64,000 nt of DNA from Pollutimonas sp036675275 (GCA_036675275.1 JAKFFG010000070.1:14174-78173), one strand, 5' to 3'. Positions 37,281 to 46,692 are shown, numbered from the stretch's first letter. Numbers and translations are program-made. The notes: a model not told the origin generated them from the sequence alone.

Positions 37281-38402
37281 TTACTTGTAGACGGACTTGG
37301 TGCCGTCTTTATGCCAGGTAAAGATATCGAATTTGAATTCGTTGAGGTCTCCCTGCTTGTTCCAGGAGATTTTGCCTATGGGCGTTGCAATAGTGTTGGC
37401 GTGCAAGTAGGCGGCCACTTTGACCGGGTCGTCGGCCCCTACGCCCTTGATTCCGTCGGCAATGGCCTTTGTTGCCGAATAGGCAGTCAGCTGGAAGGCG
37501 CCGCTGGGATCGCGCTTTTTGTCTTTGAATGCTTTTACGATACCCGCATTGGCCGGATCTTGAGTGAAGTCGGCGGGCAAGGTCAGGAGCATGCCTTCGA
37601 CGGCGGCACCGGCGATGGCATTGATATCGGGGTTGCCGACGCCCTCGGGGCCCATGAACCGGGTTTTCAGGCCTTGCTCGGCGCCCTGGCGCAACAGCAG
37701 GCCCATTTCGGGATGGTAGCCGCCGTAATAGACGAAGTCCGCTCCGGTGCTTTTAAGCTTGGTGATGATGGCCGAATAGTCGGTATCGCCGGCATTGATG
37801 CCTTCGAAAAACGCAATATTGATGCCGGCCTTTTCAAGCTCGCTCTTTACCGAGTTGGCTATGCCTTGGCCATACGACTGCTTGTCATGAATGATGGCAA
37901 CGTTTTTGGGCTTGATCTGTTCGATGATGAACTTGGCGGCGGCCGGACCCTGCTGATCGTCCCGGCCTATGGTGCGAAAGATCATGTCGAAGTTTTTGCC
38001 GTCGGTGACGCCCGGCGCTGTCGCGGATGGCGTAACCATCAGCACGCCTTCGGTGTTATATACGCTGGTCGCCGCGATGGTGGCGCCCGAACATACATGC
38101 CCGACGACATAATTTATTTCGTCGTTCACGACGCGGTTGGCGACAACAGGGCCTTGCTTGGGTTCGCAACCATCGTCGATGGAAACGGCTTCAAGCTGCT
38201 TGCCGAGCACGCCCCCTGCTGCATTGATTTGTTCTATAGCAGTATCGACCCCTTGCTTGACCATCGCGCCGTATTGGGTGACGGGTCCGGTAAAGGGGCC
38301 GGCGATGGCTATCTTTATGGTATCGGCCATCGCGCCCGATGAGAGAAGCATGCCTGCGGCAAGTCCCAAGGCAGCGGCGACTGGAGTAAAACGAATTTTC
38401 AT
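37281..38402 (-). CDS. Orphan LivK-type substrate-binding protein
   Basis: A 373-residue periplasmic binding protein, signal peptide cleaved near residue 26 (...LLSSGAMA). DTIKIAIAGPFTGPVTQYG begins the mature part. It resembles livK at 30434-31555 in length and in many segments (DDGCEPKQ, GHVCSG/AHACSG, YGGYHPEMGLLLRQ), so the two are paralogues. AGGAGG precedes the ATG at 38402. No permease or ATPase gene is adjacent; it may share LivHMGF with a different ligand range. Confidence 0.88.
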   Translation of the reverse strand: MKIRFTPVAAALGLAAGMLLSSGAMADTIKIAIAGPFTGPVTQYGAMVKQGVDTAIEQINAAGGVLGKQLEAVSIDDGCEPKQGPVVANRVVNDEINYVVGHVCSGATIAATSVYNTEGVLMVTPSATAPGVTDGKNFDMIFRTIGRDDQQGPAAAKFIIEQIKPKNVAIIHDKQSYGQGIANSVKSELEKAGINIAFFEGINAGDTDYSAIITKLKSTGADFVYYGGYHPEMGLLLRQGAEQGLKTRFMGPEGVGNPDINAIAGAAVEGMLLTLPADFTQDPANAGIVKAFKDKKRDPSGAFQLTAYSATKAIADGIKGVGADDPVKVAAYLHANTIATPIGKISWNKQGDLNEFKFDIFTWHKDGTKSVYK

Positions 38403-38513
38403 ATAGCCTCCTGAAGGTACGCAGGAAAGCATACACCCAAAGGCTTGCGCCGTGGCGTCGTCCCGCACAGGGTTTCCTCTATGATTTCGTCGATTCTGCC
38501 GCCAAGGGAGCAT

Positions 38514-38537
38514 AAAAAACCCCGCTTGAAAGCGGGG
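38514..38537 (-). terminator. Rho-independent terminator of dps
   Basis: CCCCGCTT (38520-38527) pairs with AAGCGGGG (38530-38537) over a two-base loop, and the minus strand continues with six T. It lies 18 bases after the dps stop. Confidence 0.85.
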
Positions 38538-38555
38538 CTGTGGAAGCAGGAATCA

Positions 38556-39077
38556 CTATTGCAACAGGCTGCGCAGCATCCAGGCGTTTTTTTCGTGGAT
38601 ATCGAGGCGTTGCGTAAGCAGATCGGCCGTAGGTTGATCGTCGACGCTATCGGCCTTTTTGAAGGCGGCCCGGGCCGTCTTTGCCACGGCTTCGTTGCCC
38701 CTGACAAGCAGCTGTATCATCTCCTCGGCGGAAGGAACGGTAGACGGCTCGCTAATGGACGAGAGCGCGGCATACTGGGCGTAAGTTCCAGGCGCATAAT
38801 GACCCAATGCCCGAATGCGTTCGGCAATGGCGTCGAGCGCCTGCCATTCTTCGGTGTATTGGGTCATGAACATTGTATGCAGCGTATTGAACAGAGGCCC
38901 CGTGACGTTCCAGTGAAAATTATGCGTCATCAGATACAGCGTGTACGAATCGGCCAGCATTTTCGAAAGCTCGACAGCTACTGTGGACCGGTCTTTATCT
39001 GAAATACCGATATCGATGGGTAGGCCTTTGTCGCTCGTTCTCGTCGTTTTATTGCTCAGCTTAACCGCTTTAGCCAT
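38556..39077 (-). CDS. dps: Dps family DNA-protecting ferritin
   Basis: A 173-residue ferritin-like protein that stores iron with H2O2 and protects DNA. The ferroxidase residues come from LMTHNFHWNVTGPLF (helix A) and the following DAIAERIRALG. A Lys-rich N-terminal tail (MAKAVKLSNKTTR) could bind DNA. The ATG at 39077 has GGAGG six bases upstream; an ATG nine codons earlier is less likely. oxyR is next upstream on the same strand, so dps is probably under OxyR control as in E. coli. Confidence 0.92.
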   Translation of the reverse strand: MAKAVKLSNKTTRTSDKGLPIDIGISDKDRSTVAVELSKMLADSYTLYLMTHNFHWNVTGPLFNTLHTMFMTQYTEEWQALDAIAERIRALGHYAPGTYAQYAALSSISEPSTVPSAEEMIQLLVRGNEAVAKTARAAFKKADSVDDQPTADLLTQRLDIHEKNAWMLRSLLQ

Positions 39078-39173
39078 ACAGACCTCCAAGTCGTTTTTGA
39101 TCAAATCTGTTCATCCAAGGATACCACGCCGTAATGACAGTTCATCGCGCAAGGCCTGGGTTGGTTTCCATGG

Positions 39174-40130
39174 TCATGCGGCGGTAGGTGCCGGCGTAGC
39201 GGCCGCATCCAGGTAGTTCACACCGGGCAAGTCGCAGGCGCGGATTGCGCTGACAAGGGCATCGATGGCTGCAGGCCGCGGAAAGCTCTTGCGCCATACC
39301 AGCACGACGCGCCTGTCCGGAACGGGCTTCTTGAAGGGAATGTAGGCCAGCAGATTGTTTTCCAGGCCGGGCATGTACAGCGCGCTGGTCGGCAATACGG
39401 TGACGCCTATGCCGGCCGCGACCATATGCCTTATGGTCTCCAGCGACGATCCTTCGAATGTACGCTGTATCCCCTCGCTGGATGCCGAAAAACGCGACAG
39501 CTCGGGACAGACCTCGAGCACCTGATCACGAAAGCAATGGCCCGTACCCAGCAGCAGCATGGTCTCGTTCTTGAGTGCGCGCGCATCAATTTCTTTCTGC
39601 GTCGTCCACGGGTGGTTCTTGGGCACTGCCACCACAAAGGGTTCATCGTAGATTGGATGCACCACCAGGCCGGACTCCGGCAAAGGCAAGGCCACGATCG
39701 CGCAGTCGATTTCACCTTGCCTCAAAAGCTCCAGCAAGCGGGCAGTGAAATTCTCTTGAAGAAGCAGCGGCATCTGTGGCGTGGCCTGGATCTGCGTCGG
39801 GACCAGGCGCGGCAGGAGATAAGGCCCGATAGTGTGGATCACGCCAACCCGCAAAGGTCCGGCAAGCGGATCATGCCCCTGCCGCGCAATCTCGCGCAGA
39901 TTGGCGCCCTCTTCGAGCACGCGTTGAGCCTGTGCGACCACACGCAAGCCGATAGAGGTGATGCCCACTTCTGTGCCTCCGCGTTCGAACAGGACCACGC
40001 CCAACTCGTCTTCAAGCTTGCGTATGGCCACCGACAAAGTCGGCTGACTGACGAAGCAGGCTTCGGCGGCGCGGCCAAAATGCCGCTCGCGCGCGACTGC
40101 CACGATATACTTAAGTTCGGTCAAGGTCAT
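39174..40130 (-). CDS. oxyR: Hydrogen peroxide-sensing regulator OxyR (LysR family)
   Basis: A 318-residue LysR protein. The HTH covers residues 1-60 (HFGRAAEACFVSQPTLSVAI). The two redox cysteines appear as GHCFRDQVLEVC, spaced nine residues as Cys199/Cys208 in E. coli OxyR, which makes this assignment strong. Disulfide formation by H2O2 switches it on. The ATG at 40130 gives the conserved MTLTELKYIVAV; a longer frame from 40202 is unlikely. recG lies upstream and dps downstream on the same strand. Confidence 0.92.
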   Translation of the reverse strand: MTLTELKYIVAVARERHFGRAAEACFVSQPTLSVAIRKLEDELGVVLFERGGTEVGITSIGLRVVAQAQRVLEEGANLREIARQGHDPLAGPLRVGVIHTIGPYLLPRLVPTQIQATPQMPLLLQENFTARLLELLRQGEIDCAIVALPLPESGLVVHPIYDEPFVVAVPKNHPWTTQKEIDARALKNETMLLLGTGHCFRDQVLEVCPELSRFSASSEGIQRTFEGSSLETIRHMVAAGIGVTVLPTSALYMPGLENNLLAYIPFKKPVPDRRVVLVWRKSFPRPAAIDALVSAIRACDLPGVNYLDAAATPAPTAA

Positions 40131-40165
40131 TACGTGTCTCGCAATTAAATAAGGCTCACATTGCG

Positions 40166-42256
40166 CTAGCTGCGCAGGAAATCCTGTTTGCCGCGCATCC
40201 ACCGCTGCAGATGGGAGCGTGCATGTTCCGCGTAGCGGTCGCGCAATTCCCGTGCAGCCTCCTGGGCCTGTTCGGCGATCATCGCATCGGTATCGAGGCT
40301 GGCAAAGCGCAGAAGCTCTTGGCCCGACTGGCGAACTCCGAGAAACTCGCCGGGACCGCGCTGCTCGAGATCGCGGCGGGCAATTTCGAAACCGTCCGCG
40401 GTTTCGTACATGGCCCGCAGCCGCAGCCGCGCTACCGCCGACAAAGGAGATTGGTACATCAATACACAGACCGACTTCCGGCCTCCCCGCCCTACCCGTC
40501 CACGCAATTGATGTAATTGCGCCAGGCCAAAGCGTTCGGCATGCTCAATAATCATCAAGGAAGCATTGGGAACGTCGACGCCGACTTCGATGACTGTGGT
40601 GGCGACCAGCAAATCAATGGCGCCGGCCCGGAACTCCTGCATCACCTGCTGCTTTTCCGCTGTGGGCAGGCGTCCATGCACCAGCCCTACCCGCATACCC
40701 GACAACGCCAGGACAAGTCTGGCGTGGGTGTCGACCGCTGTTTGCAACTGCAATGCTTCACTTTCTTCAACCAGGGGACATACCCAGTACGCTTGGCTGC
40801 CTTGCCGTACTTCGGCAATAACATGGGACAGCACCTCGTCGCGTCGGGCATCGGAGACAAGTTTGGTGAGCACGGGACTTCGTCCAGGCGGCAGCTCATC
40901 GATGACGGAAACGTCCAGATCCGCAAAGAACGTCATGGCCAGGGTGCGCGGAATCGGTGTGGCGCTCATGCTGAGCTGGTGCGGGATCAGGGCCAGGCCG
41001 CCTTCGGATTCCTCGCCCTTGCGGCTCAGGTCCAGCCGCTGGCCTACGCCGAAGCGGTGCTGCTCGTCCAGAATGACCAGGCCCAGGTTGGCGAAATTGA
41101 CTTTATCCTGAATCAGGGCCTGAGTGCCTACTACCAATTGAGCCTGTCCGGATTCGATCGACGCGATGGCAGCCTTGCGGGCCTTGCTGGCAAGACTTCC
41201 CGTAAGCCAGGCCACCGTAACGCCCAAAGGCTCCAGCCATGCGACCAATTTCTGAAAATGCTGTTCCGCCAGAATCTCGGTCGGGGCCATGATGGCAACC
41301 TGGCTCTGACTCGAGATGGCCTGCGCCGCCGCAAATGCCGCCACAATGGTCTTGCCGCTGCCTACGTCTCCCTGCAACAAGCGGTGCATCGGGAAAGAAC
41401 GCGAGAGGTCGCCGATAATTTCCGCAATGACGCGCTCCTGCGCCGAAGTCAGTGCGAACGGCAAGCTGGCCCGCAATGCGTCCAACAGGCGCCCGTGATT
41501 TCCAGTGAGCGCGCGCGCCGTTTGACGACGGCGCGCGGCGCGGGCTGCGGCCAACGACAATTGCTGGGCCAGAAGTTCATCGAACTTGATGCGGGTCCAG
41601 GCGGGATGTCCCCGTTCGACCAGTTCCGTGTACGAGATATCGGGCGAAGGATGATGCAGAACGCGGATGGCCTGATCGAACGGCATGAGGCCGTAGCGAT
41701 CGCGTATTTGGAGTGGCAAGGTATCGGACAGGTCGGCAAGGGCCAAGGCTTCGTCGATGGCCTTGCGCAGGCTCGCCTGGGCCAGACCATCGGTGGTCGG
41801 ATATACCGGTGTCAGCGCTTGCGGCAGTGCTGTGCCGGCCACGGTAACCCTGGGGTGGACCATCTCGTAGCCGCCGAAGCCGCTGCGCACCTCGCCGCGA
41901 ACGCGTACGCGCTTTCCAGCAGCCACCTGCTTTTGCTGGTTGGGATAGAAGTTCAGCCAGCGCAAAACCAGTGAACCCGTGTCATCCTCGACAACAGCCA
42001 CGAGCTGGCGGCGCGGACGAAACTGCACTTCGCTGCGCACCACCTCGCCCTCGACTTGCGCCGGCGCACCCGGATACACCGACAGGATAGGCGTTATGTG
42101 CGTTTCATCTTCGTAGCGCAAGGGTAAATGCACCACGAAATCCGCCGGGTCTTTCAGGCCAAGACGCAACAGCTTGCGCTTGAGCAGGGAGCCGGGGCTC
42201 GTCGCACCCTGCGCAGGCACGGATGCTTTGGTGCCAGATACAGCCACAGCCGCCAT
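40166..42256 (-). CDS. recG: ATP-dependent DNA helicase RecG
   Basis: A 696-residue fork-reversal helicase: wedge (OB) domain about 30-180, then two RecA-like lobes. Walker A GDVGSGKT, DExH box DEQH, and QLRGRVGRG (motif VI) are present. It processes stalled forks and Holliday junctions. The ATG at 42256 is preferred; an in-frame TTG at 42274 would overlap the ridA stop by four bases (TTGA). recG-oxyR order is common in beta-proteobacteria. Confidence 0.93.
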   Translation of the reverse strand: MAAVAVSGTKASVPAQGATSPGSLLKRKLLRLGLKDPADFVVHLPLRYEDETHITPILSVYPGAPAQVEGEVVRSEVQFRPRRQLVAVVEDDTGSLVLRWLNFYPNQQKQVAAGKRVRVRGEVRSGFGGYEMVHPRVTVAGTALPQALTPVYPTTDGLAQASLRKAIDEALALADLSDTLPLQIRDRYGLMPFDQAIRVLHHPSPDISYTELVERGHPAWTRIKFDELLAQQLSLAAARAARRRQTARALTGNHGRLLDALRASLPFALTSAQERVIAEIIGDLSRSFPMHRLLQGDVGSGKTIVAAFAAAQAISSQSQVAIMAPTEILAEQHFQKLVAWLEPLGVTVAWLTGSLASKARKAAIASIESGQAQLVVGTQALIQDKVNFANLGLVILDEQHRFGVGQRLDLSRKGEESEGGLALIPHQLSMSATPIPRTLAMTFFADLDVSVIDELPPGRSPVLTKLVSDARRDEVLSHVIAEVRQGSQAYWVCPLVEESEALQLQTAVDTHARLVLALSGMRVGLVHGRLPTAEKQQVMQEFRAGAIDLLVATTVIEVGVDVPNASLMIIEHAERFGLAQLHQLRGRVGRGGRKSVCVLMYQSPLSAVARLRLRAMYETADGFEIARRDLEQRGPGEFLGVRQSGQELLRFASLDTDAMIAEQAQEAARELRDRYAEHARSHLQRWMRGKQDFLRS

Positions 42257-42270
42257 CCTGGGTGGGAGGA

Positions 42271-42657
42271 TCAAATGACGATAATCGCTTCGACCTCGAA
42301 CTGCGCACCCTTGGGCAAGCTGGCGACGCCGATGGTAGAGCGGGCAGGAAATGGCTGGGGAATAACGTCAGCCATGATCGCATTCGCGCTGGCGAATTTA
42401 CTGAGATCGGTCAGGAACAGAGTGAGCTTGACAATATTCTCGAGGGAACCGCCTGCGGCCTCGATGACGGCCTGCATATTGGCGAAGGACTGGCGTACCT
42501 GCCCTTCGAAGTTTTCCGAGACGAGTTCCCCGGTGCCGGGTTCCAGGCCTATCTGGCCGGACAGGAATACCGTTTTTCCGGGACCCGCTGCGACTGCCTG
42601 CGAATAGGGACCAACAGCAGCCGGAGCTGCATCGGTTTGGATAATTTGCTTGGCCAT
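42271..42657 (-). CDS. RidA family reactive-intermediate deaminase
   Basis: A 128-residue YjgF/YER057c/UK114 protein, probably a trimer that hydrolyses 2-aminoacrylate and related imines. GPYSQAVAAG and the Arg-containing ARSTIGVASLPKGAQFEVE are the family marks. The ATG at 42657 is favoured over an upstream TTG. It directly precedes recG on the same strand. Confidence 0.92.
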   Translation of the reverse strand: MAKQIIQTDAAPAAVGPYSQAVAAGPGKTVFLSGQIGLEPGTGELVSENFEGQVRQSFANMQAVIEAAGGSLENIVKLTLFLTDLSKFASANAIMADVIPQPFPARSTIGVASLPKGAQFEVEAIIVI

Positions 42658-42747
42658 GAATTTAGCTCTCTGTGAAGTCAATAAAACAACTATCAGAGTT
42701 TAATCATCTATAGCTTGAATTAACAAGCCCCCTAAAGGCCCATACGC

Positions 42748-43524
42748 TTATTTTTCTACGAAAGCCCGCTCGATTACGTAGTCACCCGGCTGCCCCACCC
42801 CACCCGAAACGACAAAACCGCGTTTGTCGAGCATGGCGCTGATGTCGGCCAGCATGTGTGGGCTGCCGCAGAGCATGGCACGGTCGGTGTCAGGGTTCAG
42901 CGGTGGAAGACCGATGTCGGTAAAAAGCTTGCCCGTTTCGACCATATCGGTAATGCGACCCTGGTTGCGGAACGGCTCGCGCGTGACCGATGGATAATAA
43001 ATGAGCTTTTCTCTGACGACATCGCCAAAGTACTCGTTCTGCGTCAATTCGTTCTGGATATAGTCGGAGTACGCCAGTTCGCTCTTGAATCGTACACCAT
43101 GCAGCAATACTACTTTGTCGAATCGTTCGTAGACGTCGGGATCTTTGATGATGCTCATGAACGGGGCCAAGCCAGTGCCGGTGGCAAACAGATAAAGATG
43201 CTTGCCCGGTTTGAGATCGTCGACGATCAGTGTGCCAACCGGCTTCTTGCTGACCAGTATCGTGTCGCCTTGCTTGAGATGCTGCAGGCGTGACGTAAGC
43301 GGGCCGTCTTGTACCTTTATGCTCAAGAATTCGAGGTTTTCTTCGTAGTTGGCGCTGGCAATGCTGTAAGCGCGCATCAGCGGCTTGCCGTTGATTTCCA
43401 GGCCCAGCATCACGAAGTGGCCATTATGGAAACGCAAGGCCGGGTCACGCGTGGTGGTGAAGGAGAATAAAGTATCGTTCCAGTGACGTACGTTGAGAAC
43501 CTGTTCTGTATTAAAGGCTGCCAT
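42748..43524 (-). CDS. fpr: Ferredoxin/flavodoxin-NADP+ reductase
   Basis: A 258-residue FAD enzyme. RAYSIASANYEE binds FAD, the NADP domain shows LFATGTGLAPFMSIIKD, and the chain ends in YVIERAFVEK as in subclass II bacterial FPRs. It passes electrons between NADPH and ferredoxin or flavodoxin, supporting Fe-S assembly, iron release and oxidative-stress recovery. It is divergent from fbpA over 377 bases that contain a Fur box. Confidence 0.93.
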   Translation of the reverse strand: MAAFNTEQVLNVRHWNDTLFSFTTTRDPALRFHNGHFVMLGLEINGKPLMRAYSIASANYEENLEFLSIKVQDGPLTSRLQHLKQGDTILVSKKPVGTLIVDDLKPGKHLYLFATGTGLAPFMSIIKDPDVYERFDKVVLLHGVRFKSELAYSDYIQNELTQNEYFGDVVREKLIYYPSVTREPFRNQGRITDMVETGKLFTDIGLPPLNPDTDRAMLCGSPHMLADISAMLDKRGFVVSGGVGQPGDYVIERAFVEK

Positions 43525-43901
43525 GTGATTGCGTAAAATAAGTTGCCTGTGGCCAGGAAAATGCGAACACCGAAAATGCCGCCGATGCCGGCCCCGGAAG
43601 AGCCGATTTTAGCCTGCTGGACGAAATGCATGTCGAAAGGCCGGCATGCACGAGGGATATTACAACCTCAACGCCGCAGGTCGGGAAAGCTTAAGGGCGA
43701 AAACCACAAAGGATTTAAGATGGATCAAATAAAAGTCCCGGAAACGACCGCACACCGGGCTGCCCATCACCTTTTTCGTTGAATAGTTCCCCATAGTCTG
43801 GTATCTTACCTCATCTATATGAGAATCATTTCCATTCACATCAGACGTCATTGTCGTCAATGACGTTCACTACTTCCTTATACTCGCCCAGGAGAAGTTC
43901 C
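43525..43901. other. Divergent control region between fpr and fbpA
   Basis: Stretch without a convincing gene. It holds the fpr promoter side and, near fbpA, a Fur-like box at 43815-43833. A rightward 79-codon open frame at 43543-43782 has no ribosome site or recognisable product and is not called. Confidence 0.6.
43815..43833. promoter_or_regulatory. Fur box upstream of fbpABC
   Basis: CTATATGAGAATCATTTCC matches 13 of 19 positions of the classical Fur consensus, including the GA-AATCATT core. It lies 69 bases before the fbpA start, so iron-loaded Fur would repress the importer. Confidence 0.6.
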
Positions 43902-44951
43902 ATGCGTTCAAACCGAGAGCCGCGGCCCTTGTTTCGCTCATTAATGCTGGCCGGTCTTACAGCCCTTGCTGCTGCGTCCGCCACCGCTGCTGCAGCCGAT
44001 GTCAGTTTGTACACGACGCGCGAGCCAAAGTTGATCCAGCCGCTGCTGGATGAGTTCACGAAAGACACGGGCATTGCCGTCAATACGGTTTTCGTCAAAG
44101 ACGGCCTTATCGAGCGGGTAAAAGCCGAAGGCGAAAAATCGCCCGCCGACGTACTCATGACCGTTGATATCGGCAATTTGCTTGATCTGGTAGAGGCAGG
44201 TATTACGCAGCCCATACAGTCCAAAGTTCTGAACGACGCCATTCCCGAAAACCTGCGCGGTGCCGACAATCAATGGTATACGCTTTCCTTGCGCGACCGC
44301 GTCGCCTATGTCGCAAAAGATCTCGACGTCAACGCCCTTACCTACGAAGCCTTTGCCGATCCTAAATGGAAAGGCAAAGTGTGCATACGGTCGGGACAAC
44401 ATCCCTACAATACGGCCCTTATCGCGGCCATGATCGCCCACAACGGGGCCGAAGCCACTGAGGCATGGCTGCGCAACGTCAAGAATAACCTTGGACGCAA
44501 GGCCTCCGGCGGAGATCGCGATGTTGCACGCGACATCCTGGGCGGCATTTGCGACATTGGCATTGCAAACGCTTATTATGTCGGCCGCATGAAAAATGCC
44601 GAGCCGGGTACTGACGCCCGCAAATGGGGCGATGCCATCAAGGTTGTGCGTCCCACGTTCGCCAATGAAAAGAGCCGCGGAACCCATGTTAATATTTCCG
44701 GCGCTTCAGTTGCGAAGCACGCTCCAAATAAAGAGAATGCGGTCAAGCTGCTCGAGTATCTGGTCTCCGATAAAGCCCAGGGCCTTTACGCCAATGCCAA
44801 CTACGAGTATCCGATCAAAGAAGGGATCAAGCTGGATCCCGTAGTCGCCAGTTTCGGTCCGCTTGTTGTCGATCCTCTTCCTTTGACTGAAATCGCCAAA
44901 CATCGCAAACAGGCCAGCGAATTGGTGGACAAGGTTGGATTCAACAACTAA
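43902..44951 (+). CDS. fbpA: Ferric iron ABC transporter substrate-binding protein
   Basis: A 349-residue periplasmic iron-binding protein with a signal peptide (about 31 residues, ...AASATAAAA). The paired tyrosines in GIANAYYVGRM are the iron ligands of the FbpA/FutA family. The ATG at 43902 follows AGGAGAAG; an upstream in-frame start at 43851 would make a poor signal. A Fur box lies upstream. First gene of fbpABC; a terminator-like hairpin follows it. Confidence 0.92.
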   Translation: MRSNREPRPLFRSLMLAGLTALAAASATAAAADVSLYTTREPKLIQPLLDEFTKDTGIAVNTVFVKDGLIERVKAEGEKSPADVLMTVDIGNLLDLVEAGITQPIQSKVLNDAIPENLRGADNQWYTLSLRDRVAYVAKDLDVNALTYEAFADPKWKGKVCIRSGQHPYNTALIAAMIAHNGAEATEAWLRNVKNNLGRKASGGDRDVARDILGGICDIGIANAYYVGRMKNAEPGTDARKWGDAIKVVRPTFANEKSRGTHVNISGASVAKHAPNKENAVKLLEYLVSDKAQGLYANANYEYPIKEGIKLDPVVASFGPLVVDPLPLTEIAKHRKQASELVDKVGFNN

Positions 44952-44971
44952 AAAGCTGCCCTTCCCTCATC

Positions 44972-45008
44972 GAACGCGGGCTCTGACGCCCGCGTTCTGT
45001 CGTTTTTT
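44972..45008 (+). terminator. Hairpin with T6 between fbpA and fbpB
   Basis: GAACGCGGGC (44972-44981), loop TCTGAC, GCCCGCGTTC (44988-44997), then TGTCG and TTTTTT. A classical intrinsic terminator, 20 bases after the fbpA stop, expected to act as partial attenuator. Confidence 0.8.
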
Positions 45009-45024
45009 GCAGGAACTTCCGCTG

Positions 45025-46692
45025 TTGCATCTGCGTCGTTTTTTCTCATGTGAGGCTGGCCTTGGTTGGCGGGTTGGAGCATTACTGATTGCGCTCAGTG
45101 TTCTCGCTCCCATCGTCACGCTGTGCTGGTACGCGCTGCAAGGCACAACCGAGCACTGGTCGCATCTTCTCTCTTATGTGCTGCCTACCGCGTTCACCAA
45201 TACAGTGTTGCTGCTGCTGGGCGTTGGCGTGCTGGTTGCCTGCCTGGGAGTGGGAAGCGCATGGCTGATAAGCGCCTTTCAATTTCCTTCCCGGCGCATG
45301 TTGTCGTGGGCGTTGCTGCTGCCGCTGGCGGTGCCTACCTACATCGTCGCTTTCGCCTACCTCGACATTCTCCATCCTATAGGCCCCGTGCAGACATTGT
45401 TGCGCGAGGTGCTCGGTTACGACAGCCCCCGCCAGTTCCGGTTGCCCGACTTGCGGTCTCTGCCCGGCGCCATCTTCCTGCTGGGTTTTGTGCTCTACCC
45501 CTATGTCTACCTCAGCACTCGCATCATGTTCGCCACGCAGGCCGCCAGCCTCCTGGAGGCCGCCAGAGTGCTGGGCGAATCCAGCCGCAGCACCTTTTTC
45601 CGAGTGGCATTGCCCATGGCACGCCCAGCCATTGCCGTCGGGGTCAGCCTGGCTTTGCTCGAAACACTCAACGACATCGGCGCATCCGAATTTCTGGGCG
45701 TGCAGACTCTCACCGTATCGGTGTACACAACATGGGTGACGCGCTCTGATCTTGCCGGGGCCGCACAGATCGCGCTCGCCATGCTGGCTATTGTTGTCCT
45801 GCTGATTCTTACCGAAAGGCACGGACGCCGCCGACAGCGCTACGCCGGCACGCAACAGGCCAGGGCCATGCAGCCACGGAAACTGAAAGGCCTTGCCGCG
45901 GCCTTCGCCTTCGTGCTTGGCTGGCTTCCCGTTGTAATCGGCTTCGTCGCGCCGGCGTTATACCTGCTCAATGAAACCATCAAGCACTTCAACAGCGTCG
46001 GGTCGGTTTCCGACCAGTTGCTGATGAGCGGCTACAACACCGTCAAGATCGCGCTGATTGCCACCCTTGCGACCATTGCTTGCGGACTGGTCGTGGCGTG
46101 GGCTGCCCGTACGTTGCGGCACGGCGCACCCTTCACGCTCGCGCGACTATGCGGCCGGGTCGCTACCTCCGGATACGCCATACCCGGAACGGTACTCGCA
46201 ATAGGCTTGCTAAGCCCCATCGTATTGCTGGGCAACCTGGGAGGCTGGTTCTGGCAACTGCTCGGCAATCCGGATCCTGGCCTTTTGTTGATGGGGACCA
46301 CGACCGCGCTCGTATGCGCTTACGTCATACGCTTTCTCGCCATATCGATAGGCGGAATAGAGTCCGGACTGGCGCGCATCCCGCCTTCGATGGAGCAAGC
46401 GGCGCGTCTGCTGGGCGAAACGTCCGGCGGCACACTGCGGCGGATCCATCTTCCATTGCTGCGCCCCGCGCTTGGCGCCGCGGCCCTGCTGATTTTCGTG
46501 GACGCCATGAAGGAGCTTCCCGCCACTCTTCTGCTGCGGCCTGTCAATTTCGATACGCTGGCAACCTGGCTCTATGCCGAGGCGGCCAGAGGAACCTATG
46601 AAGAGGGAGCCGTCGCGGCGTTGGCCATAGTCCTTGCAGGCTTGCTGCCGGTAGTTTTGCTGGCGCGTACTCAATTCAAATCAACGCACTAG
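45025..46692 (+). CDS. fbpB: Ferric iron ABC transporter permease (fused two-domain)
   Basis: A permease of about 555 residues with twelve helices in two BPD_transp_1 domains, each with an EAA-type loop (LEAARVLGESSRSTFFRVALP and MEQAARLLGETSGGTLRR). It forms the channel for periplasmic iron bound by FbpA. No in-frame ATG lies near the N-terminus. The frame is open from a TTG at 44935, but that start would lie inside fbpA and before the terminator hairpin. TTG at 45025 has AGGAA nine bases upstream and gives a plausible N-terminus, so it is used here with moderate certainty. Confidence 0.85.
   Translation: MHLRRFFSCEAGLGWRVGALLIALSVLAPIVTLCWYALQGTTEHWSHLLSYVLPTAFTNTVLLLLGVGVLVACLGVGSAWLISAFQFPSRRMLSWALLLPLAVPTYIVAFAYLDILHPIGPVQTLLREVLGYDSPRQFRLPDLRSLPGAIFLLGFVLYPYVYLSTRIMFATQAASLLEAARVLGESSRSTFFRVALPMARPAIAVGVSLALLETLNDIGASEFLGVQTLTVSVYTTWVTRSDLAGAAQIALAMLAIVVLLILTERHGRRRQRYAGTQQARAMQPRKLKGLAAAFAFVLGWLPVVIGFVAPALYLLNETIKHFNSVGSVSDQLLMSGYNTVKIALIATLATIACGLVVAWAARTLRHGAPFTLARLCGRVATSGYAIPGTVLAIGLLSPIVLLGNLGGWFWQLLGNPDPGLLLMGTTTALVCAYVIRFLAISIGGIESGLARIPPSMEQAARLLGETSGGTLRRIHLPLLRPALGAAALLIFVDAMKELPATLLLRPVNFDTLATWLYAEAARGTYEEGAVAALAIVLAGLLPVVLLARTQFKSTH

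Noticed and set aside
40517..41974. Rightward open frame of 485 codons across recG
   Set aside because: Antisense shadow of recG with no recognisable protein features.
43543..43782. Small rightward open frame in the fpr-fbpA gap
   Set aside because: No ribosome site, no family resemblance, and it overlaps the fpr promoter side.
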